A stretch of DNA of 64,000 bases, taken from the NCBI GenBank assembly GCA_009760855.2, contig WPIO01000198.1:321501-385500 (forward strand). The letters run 5' to 3'. A program made the position numbers and the translations under genes. The notes under the pieces are model-generated. The model did no database searches, was not told the origin of the DNA, and saw nothing but the letters and a program-made list of their open reading frames with translations. Shown here one piece after another: positions 1 through 10,439 of the stretch. This stretch comes from Cristatella mucedo (Eukaryota > Bryozoa > Phylactolaemata > Cristatellidae). Numbering within the stretch: position 1 is the first letter of the stretch; the number at the start of each line of letters is the position of its first letter.

Positions 1-879
1 GCTCCATCCAGCCAGCCCGCTCTCGCGACTGCTTCGAGCCTGCTACTGGCGACACCAATTCATTCGACGATGGCATGGCGCCGCTTGGCGAAAGGCTGGT
101 CTTGCCAGCGACAGTCTCTAGGCCTCGGGTCGACGGCGGTCGACCGCTGAAGCCTCCGGCGTCGTCGTTGGCCGTCGACGCCGCCCGCTGACTGCTGGAG
201 AGCGTGTCGGGTGCGGCGGTCGTTCCAGTCGAGGTCGAGATGACACGCCATCCTACAGAGGCGCTGTCTGCTGCGGTCGGCAGCGCCGCCGCCGCGGCCG
301 ATTGAAGCGTTTCTGCTTCAGCCGTGCTGGCCGCCGTCGCCGCCGGCGGGGATCTACAAAGGAAGCGACGGCGGCCGCTCCTATAGATGAGCGGGACCAG
401 AACGTCGAGCATTTTCCCTCGCGCGAGAGCTTTCAAATGCGCTTACAGACATTCACATGCATTCGCGTGCTGAGCATTGCCACTTTGCTCCGGAAGTGTT
501 ATCTACGCGACCGGATGAGTATTAGTCGAGCAGCGAGCCTGGTCACAGTACACAGGCCAACGAGGTAGTCGGACACAACGGTTGTAGTCATCACGCATTT
601 GCAGTTAAAAATGTAGGCACGAACTCAAGACGGACAAGCACACGTAAGCGATCGTTGAAAGGGGTCAACATGCTCGCACTTGGTGACCCAGGTCGAGGGT
701 TGTACTGGCCGATATTGTGTTGCCCACTGCAAACGGCGGCGATAACCAATACGGCTCTGCTGCCGCTACAGAAATGACGCACTTAAATCTGCTAACCTTT
801 GCCCTTACCTTTCGACGGCGATTTGATAGCTCAAATCGGAAGAAGAGTCTTTTTCAAAGACTAATTTAATATAATTACA
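1..879. other. host DNA, no gene recognised
   Basis: GC-rich left flank with short open frames on both strands, none with a recognisable domain, splice pattern or repeat family. Nothing here can be supported as a gene. Confidence 0.5.
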
Positions 880-1025
880 GTATAATTCATTTGTATTTCG
901 CCCTTGGAGAACTTAATCTCATTTCGGAAGCTTCAACTATGCCACGGGCCCGAGCCCACGACCTCGGTAATGAAATACATTTACCTTGACTTTGATTGAG
1001 GCGAGCGCCTTGACCACTAGTCACA
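880..1025 (-). repeat. SINE family B copy (tRNA head, LINE-like tail)
   Basis: Read on the minus strand, this shows a tRNA-like promoter region with an A-box-like stretch (GTGGTCAAGGCGCTCGCC) and a B-box-like stretch (GGTCGTGGGCTCGGGC). The tail reads GAGATTAAGTTCTCC then GGGCG, ending ACAAATGAATTATA. Better copies at 59494-59636 (minus) and 53118-53260 (plus) share the same layout. The tail resembles the 3' end of the retrotransposon family found throughout this window. Confidence 0.7.
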
Positions 1026-1194
1026 GGGACCCTTGCTAAATTAGTGCTTTCAAATTGGCGTCTGAATTTTCACCGCGAATTGTTTAGTTATACCCCAGCT
1101 GCCTAAATCCGAAGTTGAAAAGTGCGACGGAAACGCCACACGCGTAAGAGCAAGGTACTCACTTAGATGGCAAGCACTTTGCCGACAATATTTC

Positions 1195-1288
1195 GTTGCC
1201 GGTTGCAAGCGGGTGACCATGGGGTGACCACCTTTATACAGGCTCTCGGGCCGCTATATTAACTGAGGCCCTTGAATCAGCCGGTAAT
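1195..1288 (+). repeat. SINE family A remnant (3' half)
   Basis: Matches the 3' half of SINE A at 40472-40632 and 36785-36955: GCAAGCGG, then a GGCTCT block and GAGGC...TTGAATCAGC near the end. The tRNA-like head is not clear here. The copy is diverged. Confidence 0.6.
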
Positions 1289-1290
1289 TA

Positions 1291-1342
<52 letters not shown>

Positions 1343-1365
1343 TAAAACGTAATTACTGGCTGATT
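1274..1365. repeat. inverted repeat around a (TA)n core
   Basis: AATCAGCCGGTAATTAC on the left pairs with GTAATTACTGGCTGATT on the right, 16 of 17 bases, separated by about 58 bp that is mostly (TA)n. The left arm is the end of SINE A, so the right arm is an inverted duplication of that end. Confidence 0.75.
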
Positions 1366-1385
1366 ATATATATATATATATATAT

Positions 1386-1443
1386 GTATATATAGCACTT
1401 TTTACATATACATATATATATGTAAAAAGTGCTATATATATAC
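1386..1443. repeat. hairpin with about 24-bp arms
   Basis: TATATAGCACTTTTTACATA is followed within a few bases by its reverse complement (TATGTAAAAAGTGCTATATA). The unique core GCACTTTTTACA is perfectly repeated in inverted orientation, so this is more than simple (TA)n pairing. Confidence 0.85.
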
Positions 1444-1790
1444 ATGTATATGTACTGTATATATCACAGCATTATACGCATGCATATAATATATGCGCCG
1501 ATATAATTGCGAACGTGAGTCGGTCAGAAGTGGGTGTGGGAGTCCGTACGCACAAGTCACTGACGTTAGGCTGTACCCATAGTAATATTTATTGTACCAC
1601 TACGATGGTATAACTGCGACGATTGTTACGTCAAAAATACCAGGGGATACAAATTACTAAATTGCACAAATTGCAAAAATAAGCAGTCTGGAAGTTGAAA
1701 TTGAACACTTAATCATGCACTGAATAATGAAAGTGATGGTCAGGCTTTTTATCAGCTCGTTATTTAATTTTACGTGGAAATGATGGTAAA
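1444..1790. other. junction between host DNA and AT-rich element
   Basis: Composition falls from balanced to AT-rich over this stretch. The octamer AGCAGTCT at 1685 also occurs inverted near 23500 on the right side, but flanking bases do not match, so no terminal inverted repeat can be claimed. The polymerase already lacks its N-terminus at about 1790, so the left end is probably truncated. Confidence 0.4.
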
Positions 1791-1798
1791 TCTAGGTA

Positions 1799-3491
1799 AT
1801 GATGCCAAGTGCAGATAGTAAAAAAGGAGATAAATGTTGTTTTAGAGATTATGCTAAAACGTTATGGTGTCCTTATGTTGCTTATGCAGACTTTGAATGT
1901 TTACTTACAAGCGTTAGAAAAACAGATGAAGAAAATCCTTCTACTCCACAAGGCACTTTTCAAAAGCATATTCCTTATTCATCTGCTTATACTATTATTG
2001 ATTATAAAGGAAAACAAAGAATATTTAAATTATTCAATGGTTCAAATAATGTTAGAGATCTATTAAAAAAGTTTGTTAGAAGAAGTTGAAACAATAAAAA
2101 AATGAAGTGAAACCTATTCTTGATAAATATGAAAAGTTTGATTATGGTAATTTTGAGGAAGAAGACAAAAAAGATTTTGAGAATGCAACTGTTTGTCATA
2201 TTTGCGATTTAGATTTAGTTGGAGATACAGTTTTAGATCATTGCCATTTAACAGGAAAGTATAGGGGTGCTGCACATAATGCGAGCAACTTAAATCTCAG
2301 CATTAATCCTAAGAAGTTTAAACTTCCAGTATTTACTCACAATTTAAAAGGTTACGACTCACATTTATTGGTACAAGAGTTTCAAGATTTAAAACTAGAT
2401 AAAAAAGTCATTGCCAATAACATGGGGAAATATATAAACATTGAAATTGGCTCACTTAGTTTTAAAGACTCTTTACAAATGTTGCAAACAGGTTTAGCAG
2501 ATCTTGTAAATAATGTTGTTAAATCAGGAAAACCTTTAGAACACACAAGAAAAGACTTTTAAATGTTGGATGATAATGAATTAAATCTATTAAAAGAAAA
2601 AGGTATATTGCCACATGGATATATAGACTCATTTTCAAGACTTGGTGAAAAGTCACTACCCCAATTAAAAGTTTTTATAGCACATTAAATGATACAAACA
2701 TAGATGAAAAAGATTATGATCGTGTTAAGAAAGTTTGAGCATTGATGAAAAAATAGATCCAAGCCCAGAAGATACACTAGGAAAGTACAGCGATATTTAT
2801 TTAACTATAGATGTCCTCCTACTTGCTGATGTATTTCAACATTTTAGACATTTATCAAAGAAAATTGATGGTTTAGATCCTGCCAATTTTCTTACACCAC
2901 TAGGTTTAACTTGGTCTGCAGGTTTGAGATTTTCAAAGGTTAAATAAAATTTATTAACAAACTTTGAACATTTTGACTTCTTTGAAAGTGCAATAAGAGG
3001 AGGAATAACGCAAGCATTATGTAGATATGTCAAAGAAAACAATGAAATGGCTTCTAATTATGATAGCACTAAAGAAAATAGTTGGTTACTTTATGTTGAT
3101 GCAAATTCATTATTTTCTACAGCAATGACACAACCACTTCCAATTTCTAATTTCAAGTTTTTAGATAGTAAACAAAGAAAGAAGATTGAAATCTTGATTA
3201 CTTGATTGATTGAAATGATGATTACAACTAAGAAGATGTTATCATTAAAAGAGGATGCAGAAACTGGTTATGATTTTGAAATAGATATGCACTGTCCAGA
3301 AGAATTACACGATAATTACACGACACTTACTCTGATTGTCCTATTCTACCAATTAGGAGAAAAGTAGGTGTTGAAGAATACTCTGAATATCAAAAGAAAA
3401 CGTTATTAAGGGATAATAAGAAAAAAATAGATGAATGTGAAACTAAAGTTTAAAAAATGAGTGTTGATCTAGAACCTAGAGTTAAATATGT
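1799..3491 (+). pseudogene. protein-primed DNA polymerase B, exonuclease half and motif A (broken)
   Basis: This is the first half of the replicative polymerase. The exonuclease acidic motif YADFECLL lies at about 1886. A zinc site of T4 endonuclease VII type follows (CHIC at about 2194, DHCHLTGKYRGAAH at about 2239). Then come the exo II motif HNLKGYDSHLL (about 2338), the exo III-like YLTIDVLLLADVF (about 2798), the IRGG turn (about 2993) and polymerase motif A YVDANSLFSTAM (about 3092). The reading frame breaks at about 2089, 2562, 2690, 2735, 2945 and 3204, by stops and one-base shifts. Some 200 or more N-terminal residues usual for this family are absent. The retrotransposon at 3492 ends this half. 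Dead gene; family assignment is firm. Confidence 0.93.
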
Positions 3492-4085
3492 TATAATAAT
3501 AATAATAATAATAATTCACTTGATAAAGCGCCCTCAGAGAACTTAATCTCTCTCTAGCCGCTTTAAATTTGCTGTAAAGTGAAATGCCATTGAATGGTAA
3601 GTAAAATCATGCTTGAAAAAAACAAACGAAATTAATAGTATGGTTAGGGGTGACATGCACAGGGTCCCACTAAATGCGATCCTAAATAGGTATGTTTTTC
3701 AGTTCTTTTTAAATGAGGATGACTGCATTCAAATCCACATCAAGGACGAATCACAGGGATCCACTAAATGCTCTCCTAAATAGGTGTGTTTTTAGGTTCC
3801 TTTTAAATGTGGTCAGGTCAGGGGATGTTCTGAGGCAGGTCGGGAGGGAGTTCCAGGCTTTGGGAGCATACGAACTAAATGCACGGTCTCCAAAGGATTT
3901 AAGGTTTGTATGAGGTATTTCTAGACTGTTGGATTCCGAAAAGCGGGCGGTACGATGCTTAGCCTGATGGGGGAGTATATCGGAGAGATAGGCTGGAGCC
4001 AATGAATGAAGGGACCTAAAAGTGAGGGAAAAAACCTTGAAGTCAATCCGTTGCTTGACTGGTAGCCAGTGCAGGTCGGCGAGAA
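3492..4085 (-). mobile_element. 5'-truncated CR1/L2-like retrotransposon inserted in the polymerase
   Basis: The minus strand encodes the C-terminal end of a non-LTR retrotransposon ORF2 (4092 to 3751; contains ADLHWLPVKQRIDFKVFSL and APKAWNSLP). The 3' UTR follows and ends in an (ATA)n tract at 3492-3512. The conserved 3' end reads, in sense, AGAGATTAAGTTCTC, TGAGGGCGCTTTATC, then AAGTG and TTA repeats. The polymerase frame resumes immediately after 4085 (NIHYRNLQLAIERGY). No clear target-site duplication beyond 2-4 bp, which is usual for this clade. About ten other copies lie in the window. Confidence 0.88.
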
Positions 4086-5210
4086 TATCCATTATAGAAA
4101 TCTACAACTTGCAATTGAAAGAGGATATGTATTAACTAAGATACATAGAGTAATGAGTTTTACACAAAGTAGATGGTTGAGTGGATATATAGTTAATAAC
4201 ATAGAAAGAAGAAAAGTAGCAAAGGACGAGTTTGAAAAGGAATATTATAAACTCAAAAACAATGCAATCTTTGGAAAGACAATGGAAAATGTTAGAGAAA
4301 GAGTAAAAATTGAATTGTTCGATCTAAAATATGATAAGGATATTGCAATTTCAGATAAAAGAGTAATGAGTGCAAGGTTTAAAGATAGAAGATTGTTTAA
4401 TCAAGAATTAGTTGGAATTGAAACAGCGAAAGCAGAGATCTGTCTGGATAAACCTATTTTTATAGGTTTTACAGTTCTGGATATTTCAAAACTAAGAATG
4501 CAAGATTTCTACTATAGCACAATAAAAGATTATTATAATGATAAAGTAACACTTGCTTATACTGACACTGATTCTTTGGTTATGCAAATAAATACTGATA
4601 ATGTTTATAAAGACTTTGAAAATTATTTAGAATACCTAGATTTTTCTGGTTATCCTAAGAAACAAGATATATGGAAAGTAGAAGGCGAGAAAAGATTCTA
4701 CCTGCTAATAAGGGAAGTCTAGGAAAATTCAAGGATGAAATATGTGAAAAATATTCAGTAGATCCAAAAACAAAAGATTTCATTAGAGATGAAAAAGGTG
4801 ATGTGATTGAAAAATCAATTGTACTTGATGAGGAAGTTTTCTTAAGACCAAAACTGTATTCAATGCAGATAACTATCAAGAAAGATAAAGGAATAGAAGT
4901 TAAATTTGCAGTCAAAAAAGCAAAATAAACAAAGAAAGATGTAGTAAAGAAGTGTTTGACTCATTCTGATTATGTTGGTTGTCTTAAAACTGGTTTTGAT
5001 GTTTATTGCAATCAATCAAGATTTCAATCTAGAAACCATCAAATTTTCACTATAATACAATCTAAAAAAGCACTCTCAGCATTTGACTCAAAACGATATT
5101 GGTTAGACTGTGGAATGCATAGTTACTCTTACGGTCACTATAGGATAAAAAAGTCTGCAGGCCACTGTAAAACTTGTAATATTTGTATAGATGCCAAAAA
5201 GGAAGATTGA
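4086..5210 (+). pseudogene. protein-primed DNA polymerase B, palm and C-terminal half (broken)
   Basis: Continues the polymerase after the retrotransposon. Motif B region KLKNNAIFGKTMENVRERV is at about 4249; motif C AYTDTDSLVMQI at about 4555 supplies the catalytic Asp pair. NKGSLGKFKDE at about 4707 is the downstream lysine-bearing motif. The C-terminus reads SAFDSKRYWLD and YGHYRIKKSAG and ends at 5210. Breaks: a one-base frameshift between 4671 and 4722 and a stop at 4926. No stop interrupts 4086-4670, so the palm is the best-preserved part. The final segment contains a CKTCNIC cysteine cluster. Confidence 0.93.
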
Positions 5211-5343
5211 AAATACTAAACCTTTACCAGTAAAGAGAGTTAGATTTCCAGATAAAAAGAAAAAGCAAGATGATAAAAAACTAGTTGATATACAAGAAGA
5301 GGTAGAGTTATACGAGTCAATGGAGAAATTAAATATATATTAA
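5191..5343 (+). CDS. small basic/acidic protein, unknown
   Basis: A 50-residue frame overlapping the last 20 bases of the polymerase in another frame. The N-terminal half is strongly basic (MPKRKIE, then KRVRFPDKKKKQ), which could act in nuclear targeting or DNA binding. The C-terminal half is acidic (DIQEEVELYESMEKL). No family is recognised and the start motif common to this element is absent, so it may instead be a remnant of the polymerase tail. Low confidence as a gene. Confidence 0.35.
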   Translation: MPKRKIENTKPLPVKRVRFPDKKKKQDDKKLVDIQEEVELYESMEKLNIY

Positions 5344-5367
5344 CAAAATTATTTGTACTATTATAGG

Positions 5368-5646
5368 ATGGATCCCAAAGAAATCGATATTACCATTTCT
5401 GATAGTGAGTCAGAGGACTCAGAGGATTCAATAGATGACCCTGATTATCAAATGGAAACAGAATCTGAATCTGAATCTTATACTTCTGAAGAATCATCTT
5501 ACATTGAAACAGAATCTGAATCAGAAGACGGTGAAGATCTAAAAGAATTACTATTTGGTAAAAAAGATCTCACTAAAGAAGAATCTAAATCATATGAAGA
5601 ATTCCTTGAAGGATTGGTAGATAGCTTTGAAGGCGAAGAGATTTAA
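5368..5646 (+). CDS. acidic Ser/Glu-rich small protein, unknown
   Basis: A 92-residue intact frame. I place the start at 5368, just after ACTATTATAGG, which matches the element-wide start motif; an upstream in-frame TTG is less likely. The sequence is dominated by Ser-Glu and Ser-Asp pairs (for example DSESEDSEDSIDD, then repeated ETESESES), a low-complexity acidic region like those of nucleic-acid mimics or chaperones. The C-terminal third (KELLFGKKDLTKEESKSYEE) could be helical. Function unknown. It precedes the small paralogue array. Confidence 0.65.
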   Translation: MDPKEIDITISDSESEDSEDSIDDPDYQMETESESESYTSEESSYIETESESEDGEDLKELLFGKKDLTKEESKSYEEFLEGLVDSFEGEEI

Positions 5647-5683
5647 TTTCAATTAAGTAAAATTTTATTTTCATATATAGAAA

Positions 5684-5959
5684 ATGGATGTCTCAAGAAT
5701 TTTAAGTTGTGAGCAATCTAGAGAAATGGCAGTACAAATATGTCTTCAAAAACTAAAGGTCAAGATCAACGTATTGTTAAAGCATTCACTAGACAAACTC
5801 ATTCCAGATATTGGTAGTTCTTATGTTAGTATTCTTATAGATATATGTGATACATGTGACAAACTAATGGAGAGTCGTAGTAAGATAAATGAGATGCTTG
5901 TGGAAGCAAATAAAAAATCTAAATCACCAAAAACAAAACCAAGAGTAGTAATTATATAA
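5684..5959 (+). CDS. small paralogue family member 1, unknown
   Basis: An intact 91-residue frame with the start motif TCATATATAGAAA directly before the ATG. It opens MDVSRILSCEQSREMAVQIC and is predicted mostly helical, with a basic C-terminal tail (KKSKSPKTKPR). The next two units begin MDIERIVSNNAGREYAHRVC and, decayed, IDIARILCYEH...YAHSVC, so this is the first of three tandem paralogues. No known family recognised. Conserved points: an Arg-Ile/Leu start, a Cys near residue 20 and a C-terminal CD/DEID segment. Confidence 0.7.
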   Translation: MDVSRILSCEQSREMAVQICLQKLKVKINVLLKHSLDKLIPDIGSSYVSILIDICDTCDKLMESRSKINEMLVEANKKSKSPKTKPRVVII

Positions 5960-5962
5960 AAA

Positions 5963-6193
5963 ATGGATATAGAAAGAATAGTATCTAATAACGCGGGAAG
6001 AGAATATGCACATAGAGTTTGTGTTAGACTTTTTGAGTATTTTAGTGTAAGTGATGTAGAAAAAGTAACTTATTATACTAATAAACTACCTGTTTCAATT
6101 CTAAAAAAATCAATTAAAATATGTGATATAAACGATGAAATAGATAAGAGCGAAGAATTGATATATTCTATTTATGAAAGTATTTTTCAATAA
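5963..6193 (+). CDS. small paralogue family member 2, unknown
   Basis: A 76-residue intact frame only 3 bases after the previous stop, with AATTATATAAAAA before the ATG. It shares the N-terminal pattern and the segment KICDINDEIDKSEELIYSIY with the decayed third copy. Likely all-helical. No function can be assigned. Confidence 0.7.
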   Translation: MDIERIVSNNAGREYAHRVCVRLFEYFSVSDVEKVTYYTNKLPVSILKKSIKICDINDEIDKSEELIYSIYESIFQ

Positions 6194-6206
6194 TATATAG
6201 AAAATA

Positions 6207-6431
6207 GATATTGCAAGGATTCTATGTTATGAGCATGTTAAAATCTATGCACATAGTGTTTGCGCTAAAAATTTTTAGAATTACTGAAAATGATAAAAAA
6301 ACTTATATTCTTATATTGCTAGGCTACCTGATTCATCTATTAAAGCTCTAATTAAAATGTGTGATCTTCATGATGAAATAGATGAATGTGATAGTGAGAT
6401 ATCTTATATTTTTAGCAGTATTTCTTACTAA
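6207..6431 (+). pseudogene. small paralogue family member 3, broken
   Basis: The start motif TAATATATAGAAA is intact, but the next codon is ATA instead of ATG. The N-terminal part still reads IDIARILCYEH and YAHSVCAKNF, then meets a TAG and frameshifts. The C-terminal part returns in another frame as ARLPDSSIKALIKMCDLHDE, clearly parallel to member 2. So: lost start, stop and frameshift. Confidence 0.8.
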
Positions 6432-6491
6432 TTGTTCATCTTTATTTAATCTGTGTGCATGTATTTTAATTTTTTTATTATCATATAGGAA

Positions 6492-6967
6492 ATGAAAACC
6501 GTTACTGATCCGATGCTAGCAACTTCTGCATTAGCACTTAAATCTTACGTTGATTATCTTGTTAGATCAAGAATGACAGCATATGATAAAAAACTATTCA
6601 GTTCTGATATTTCACTTATGACTGATACATCTGTTAAGAAATTCTATCTTGTTGAATCAGAAGTTGAAGCACAAAAGATTATTAGTGCAGGTCAATCTGA
6701 AGTTCTACCAGGATTGAGGAAAGAGTTAGATCTAAAGTTGATGCTCTTCTAGATGATCCTAGTGAAATTGCTGATTATACTACATGGATTGCATCACAAC
6801 TTCTATCAATGTCTACAGTCATATCTGGAGTATCTGGTATTAAACCTGATATCACTGGAATTGTTAAAGATGAGTGTTACGCAGTTCTACCAAGTATTAG
6901 TGATGGTAAGAGTGCAAAACAAAAAGCCGCTGAAGCTGCACTAGCTCAACCCGATCCTGTAGTTTAA
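6492..6967 (+). pseudogene. unknown protein of about 158 residues, one frameshift
   Basis: Start motif TATCATATAGGAA precedes the ATG at 6492. The first 75 or so residues (MKTVTDPMLATSALALKSYV...) run on to about 6720. There the frame shifts by one base and continues as ALLDDPSEIADYTTWIASQ..., ending GKSAKQKAAEAALAQPDPVV at 6967. The continuation has coding character and a natural stop, so I treat it as one gene. An Ala-rich helix closes it. No family recognised. Confidence 0.65.
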
Positions 6968-7003
6968 TTAATTTAAATAAAATATAAAAACATTATATAA
7001 AAG

Positions 7004-7267
7004 ATGAACATTGAGACAAGAAGTAAAGACTGTCTTAAAGAAGCACAAGGACAACAACATTCAAACTTTAAAATCTGTTCTTATCCAATGGGTAGAATTG
7101 AAGAAATCAGATCAACTTTGTTAAATGCTGTAAAACTAGTATTAGAATATAAAGCAATTAGAATTAACCAATCTGAACCAGAAATAGCAAATATATTTGT
7201 TAAAATTAGAGACGGTTCAATCTTTGAAGAGTTCCTTAAAGAATTAAAAATAGAAAAAAATAAATAG
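7004..7267 (+). CDS. small protein, unknown
   Basis: An 87-residue intact frame with CATTATATAAAAG before the ATG. It reads MNIETRSKDCLKEAQGQQ and ends in a Lys/Glu-rich helix. A second short coding-like stretch follows (7270-7384, one in-frame TAA after MRSEAYS), which may be a decayed neighbour. Convergent with the fibre gene ending at 7382. No family recognised. Confidence 0.55.
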   Translation: MNIETRSKDCLKEAQGQQHSNFKICSYPMGRIEEIRSTLLNAVKLVLEYKAIRINQSEPEIANIFVKIRDGSIFEEFLKELKIEKNK

Positions 7268-7381
7268 TATGAGGTCTGAAGCTTACTCTTAAAAAATAGA
7301 ACTAACTAAACAAATGAAAGATTCTGAAAAGAGTTTTGATATTCCTGAAGAATTTATTAAAGAAACTATGGATTGGAAAAT

Positions 7382-8668
7382 TTAAATAGGTATGTTTTCC
7401 GTAGGATCATATCCAGTTGTAGTATCAGTTGTAGGAGGAGTATCTTCAGCAGGTACTTCACCTTCAAGCGGTTCATTAGTTACAGATTGGATAACTGGAT
7501 AAAAATAAAAAGGAGCACTAATAAATTTTTTAACTTCTTCTTCAGAAGTTACTCTTTCACCTGCTACCCATGATGCAAGTTCAAAACGATTTTCATATTT
7601 AGCAAGGTCAAAAGATAAGGATTCTGAGAAAATTACTCCATTTACTAATACAATTTCATTATAATCTAAATCAGTTGGAGTTGAAATTGTACCAAAATTT
7701 AAAATAGGATAAACAAGATTAAATGCAATTGTTGTTGATACAGGAGTATCAAAAAGAGTAATAAAACTAGAAATAGATTCACTTAATAGTAATATATCAT
7801 TAGTCTCAAAACCATAATGTTTAATGTCAATTAAACTAGGTAGATATAGATTTTGTGAATGCAGTTTGTGATTATATTTTAAAAATATAATATCACCATT
7901 TTTTTTAGTTATATAAATAATTATACCAAGTACAGCAAATTTATAATTTACTCTGGTTCTGTTGTCATCTTTAATAAAAATGATTTGTTAATATAACCTT
8001 TTTTATAGACTGTATATCTAATATTATCACTAATATAATTACTTCTTCCTACAACTGCACTATTAAGATCTTTTATTTTTATTTCTATTCTTGAGTAAAC
8101 TGGTTTTTTATGTTAAAATCTGATAGCTTTGCTAAAACTTGTTGATCATTAGTAGAAGAAGAATGAGATTGTGTTGGTGTTCCAATATTGCTTATACTAT
8201 TTGCAGGTAAATTACCCCAATATCCAATAAAACCAACATTAATTATAAATGTTCTAACAAATGGTAATCTTCCGCACTTCAAATAAAAATGATGCATGTA
8301 CTTATTAGCAATTACATCAGTTGTAGAATAATTATTAAAATTTGCTTCTCTTCTATTCATTATTAGTCTATCAACACTTACATTTCCATTTACTGTTTCA
8401 TCTTGTTTATACATTCCTGTTTTTGTATCAGCATATTGTTTTGTAGCAATATCTCTTCTATTAACAGGATCTGATATTCTTACATATTTTTTTGAGTTTG
8501 CAGATAAATTACCAGTTATATGTTGATCAGAATCCTTTCTTAAATAATTGTTATCAGCAAAGGATTTATTAACTGTTTCTAATGAATCAATAGTTTCTCC
8601 AACATTAATTATTCTATTTGAATCCAAGTTCAAAGTCCCATCAATTTGTAAGTTTTTCTAGAAAGCAT
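7382..8668 (-). pseudogene. tail-fibre-like protein F3 (broken)
   Basis: Third of three fibre-like genes in a row on this strand. I place the ATG at 8668, 2 bases below the stop of F2. The shaft carries repeats of the form LNLDSNRIINVG...(V/A)xKxYAD; NRRDIATKQYAD is clear. The head region (8300-7382) is unlike the other paralogues and ends in an acidic Pro/Thr-rich tail (EVPAEDTPPTTD). Frameshifts lie near 8650, 8100 and 7960. At about 428 residues it is longer than its relatives (285-300). Shaft repeats of this type occur in bacteriophage fibres; the receptor-binding role is inferred. Confidence 0.75.
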
Positions 8669-8670
8669 TT

Positions 8671-9573
8671 TTAGGATAGTGCTATATAAGAAGTTAAAAA
8701 TACACTTTGCTCACTAAGAAAATCTTTTGAACATATGATTGACATATCATTTATCAATATTGTTTGTTCATTAAGAATAAAACTTCCAAATATTTGAAAT
8801 TTATAATTAGGATTTATTTCTGCTGTTGGAAGTGGAGCAAGCATTTTTGTTTTCATATCAGGTGTTTGATATGTTGTTGAAATCACAAACAATCCTTTAG
8901 AAAAAACAGTATTAGATATATTATCAGGAATTTTTATCAATCCATCATATTCTATTTCTCTTATTTGTGTCTTTAATGTTGAATCGATAGCAATTAAAAA
9001 TTTTATTGTACCAACATTTCCATCTGATATTTTATTTAGATAACCAAGGTTTACACCATCAGTTGGATTAACAGGATCGTTTACAATTCTAATACAATTA
9101 TTTTGCATGTCTAAATTACCATTAACAGTTCCACCATGTAAATTAAGAAAGTTATCATCGATATGCTTCTTATTTGGTACTGTATAATCTAAGTCTGGAT
9201 TTCCACCAGGAGAAGAAATTGTAGTTATAATAGCACCATTAACAATTAAATTACCTCTTATTGTTCCACCTGTAAGTGGAAGTTTAGTATCAGTATAATC
9301 TTTAGTTGAAGCATCACTAGGATTTATAAGATTAGCAAGATCCACTATTCCAAAATTAATCATATCAACATCTCCATCATTCGTTGTTGATCTAGAAATC
9401 TTAGTAACAACATTTGTATCTATATATTTTCTATTTACTGCATCACCAGCATCAACAGGATCACCTAAATGTTTTATAAGGTTTCCATTCATGTTTAGAT
9501 TTCCACTAAGTTAATCGCCAGTCTTTCTAATACAATTCTTTGATGACTTTCCTTTGCTTCTTTTACCTAACAT
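8671..9573 (-). pseudogene. tail-fibre-like protein F2 (one in-frame stop)
   Basis: The start at 9573 has TATTGTATAGAA right before the ATG and opens MLGKRSKGKSSK, a short basic arm. A TAA at 9511-9513 interrupts just before the first shaft repeat. The frame is open from there to 8671, 300 codons in all. Four shaft repeats are visible, for example LGDPVDAGDAVNRKYID and VNDPVNPTDGVNLGYL. The head (residue 170 on) is distinct and predicted beta-rich. In phage fibres such repeats form trimeric shafts; here they would project from the capsid. Confidence 0.82.
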
Positions 9574-9575
9574 TT

Positions 9576-10439
9576 CTATACAATACTAACAATAAAATCT
9601 ATAAAAGTAATTCCACTAGCAACTGTAAACTTATCGATAGCATATCTACAAGCCCCATCAATGTTAATTATTAAAACTCTTGTACCACTTGCTCCATAAG
9701 AATTGTCACTAGTTAATTCTACATAAGAATTAGTTTTATTAGTTGCATACATAATATTAGACACCATTTCAAAATTAGGTAATATTCCTGGAAAGAATGT
9801 TTTAAGATTAGTATTGTATGCAACAATTTTTCCAGTAGATGCAACAACAGGTATATCACCAGGTGTGAGTTGTTTAGGTTGAAACGCATTTCCTGTACTT
9901 CCATTAGCAGTAATATAAAGACCTAACATATCAAGATAGAATATACTTGGATAAGTACCACTCAATCCTAAGTATTTAAATGCTACTTGTTTATTAGTAT
10001 CAACATATTGCTTAGTTGCTACATCAGAAACTTTTACATTAATAATATTCTTATTTCCCATATCAATACTTGACATTGCTTTACCTTGAAACACTGCTGT
10101 CATACTTTTTAAGAATCCATAGTTTATTACTTTATAAGGTCTTAGATCTGGGTATACAGTTCCATCTGCAGAGTTACCAGATATCCCATAAACATTATTA
10201 CAATTCAATTGTGATTTCATTACTGCTCCACTCTTTGGTAACAAATCTGTTAGAGCTGATACTTTTGCTATTTCTCCTGAAGGATTACTAATAATATTAT
10301 TACCAGCACTTGTAATAAGTGCATAATCCAATCGTATAGCATCACCACTATTAACAGGAAATCCTAAATTAGTTATTCTATTATTATTTGCATCAAGATT
10401 AGTATAAATATTACCAGTGACTTTTCTAACTTTTTCCAT
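9576..10439 (-). CDS. tail-fibre-like protein F1
   Basis: An intact 287-residue frame. The open frame runs further upstream, but I choose the ATG at 10439 because TATATTATATA abuts it and because it starts MEKVRKVTGN, like the basic starts of F2 and F3. Three shaft repeats are seen, for example NNNRITNLGFPVNSGDAI and KVSDVATKQYVD. The C-terminal head (GASGTRVLIINIDGACRYAI) differs from F2-F4. It starts 10 bp from the divergent gene at 10450. This is the only fibre gene with no lesion. Confidence 0.82.
   Translation of the reverse strand: MEKVRKVTGNIYTNLDANNNRITNLGFPVNSGDAIRLDYALITSAGNNIISNPSGEIAKVSALTDLLPKSGAVMKSQLNCNNVYGISGNSADGTVYPDLRPYKVINYGFLKSMTAVFQGKAMSSIDMGNKNIINVKVSDVATKQYVDTNKQVAFKYLGLSGTYPSIFYLDMLGLYITANGSTGNAFQPKQLTPGDIPVVASTGKIVAYNTNLKTFFPGILPNFEMVSNIMYATNKTNSYVELTSDNSYGASGTRVLIINIDGACRYAIDKFTVASGITFIDFIVSIV

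Noticed and set aside
10070-10291. Plus-strand 73-residue frame within the F1 fibre gene
   Set aside because: Antisense shadow of the well-supported F1 gene, Leu-rich only because of codon complement.
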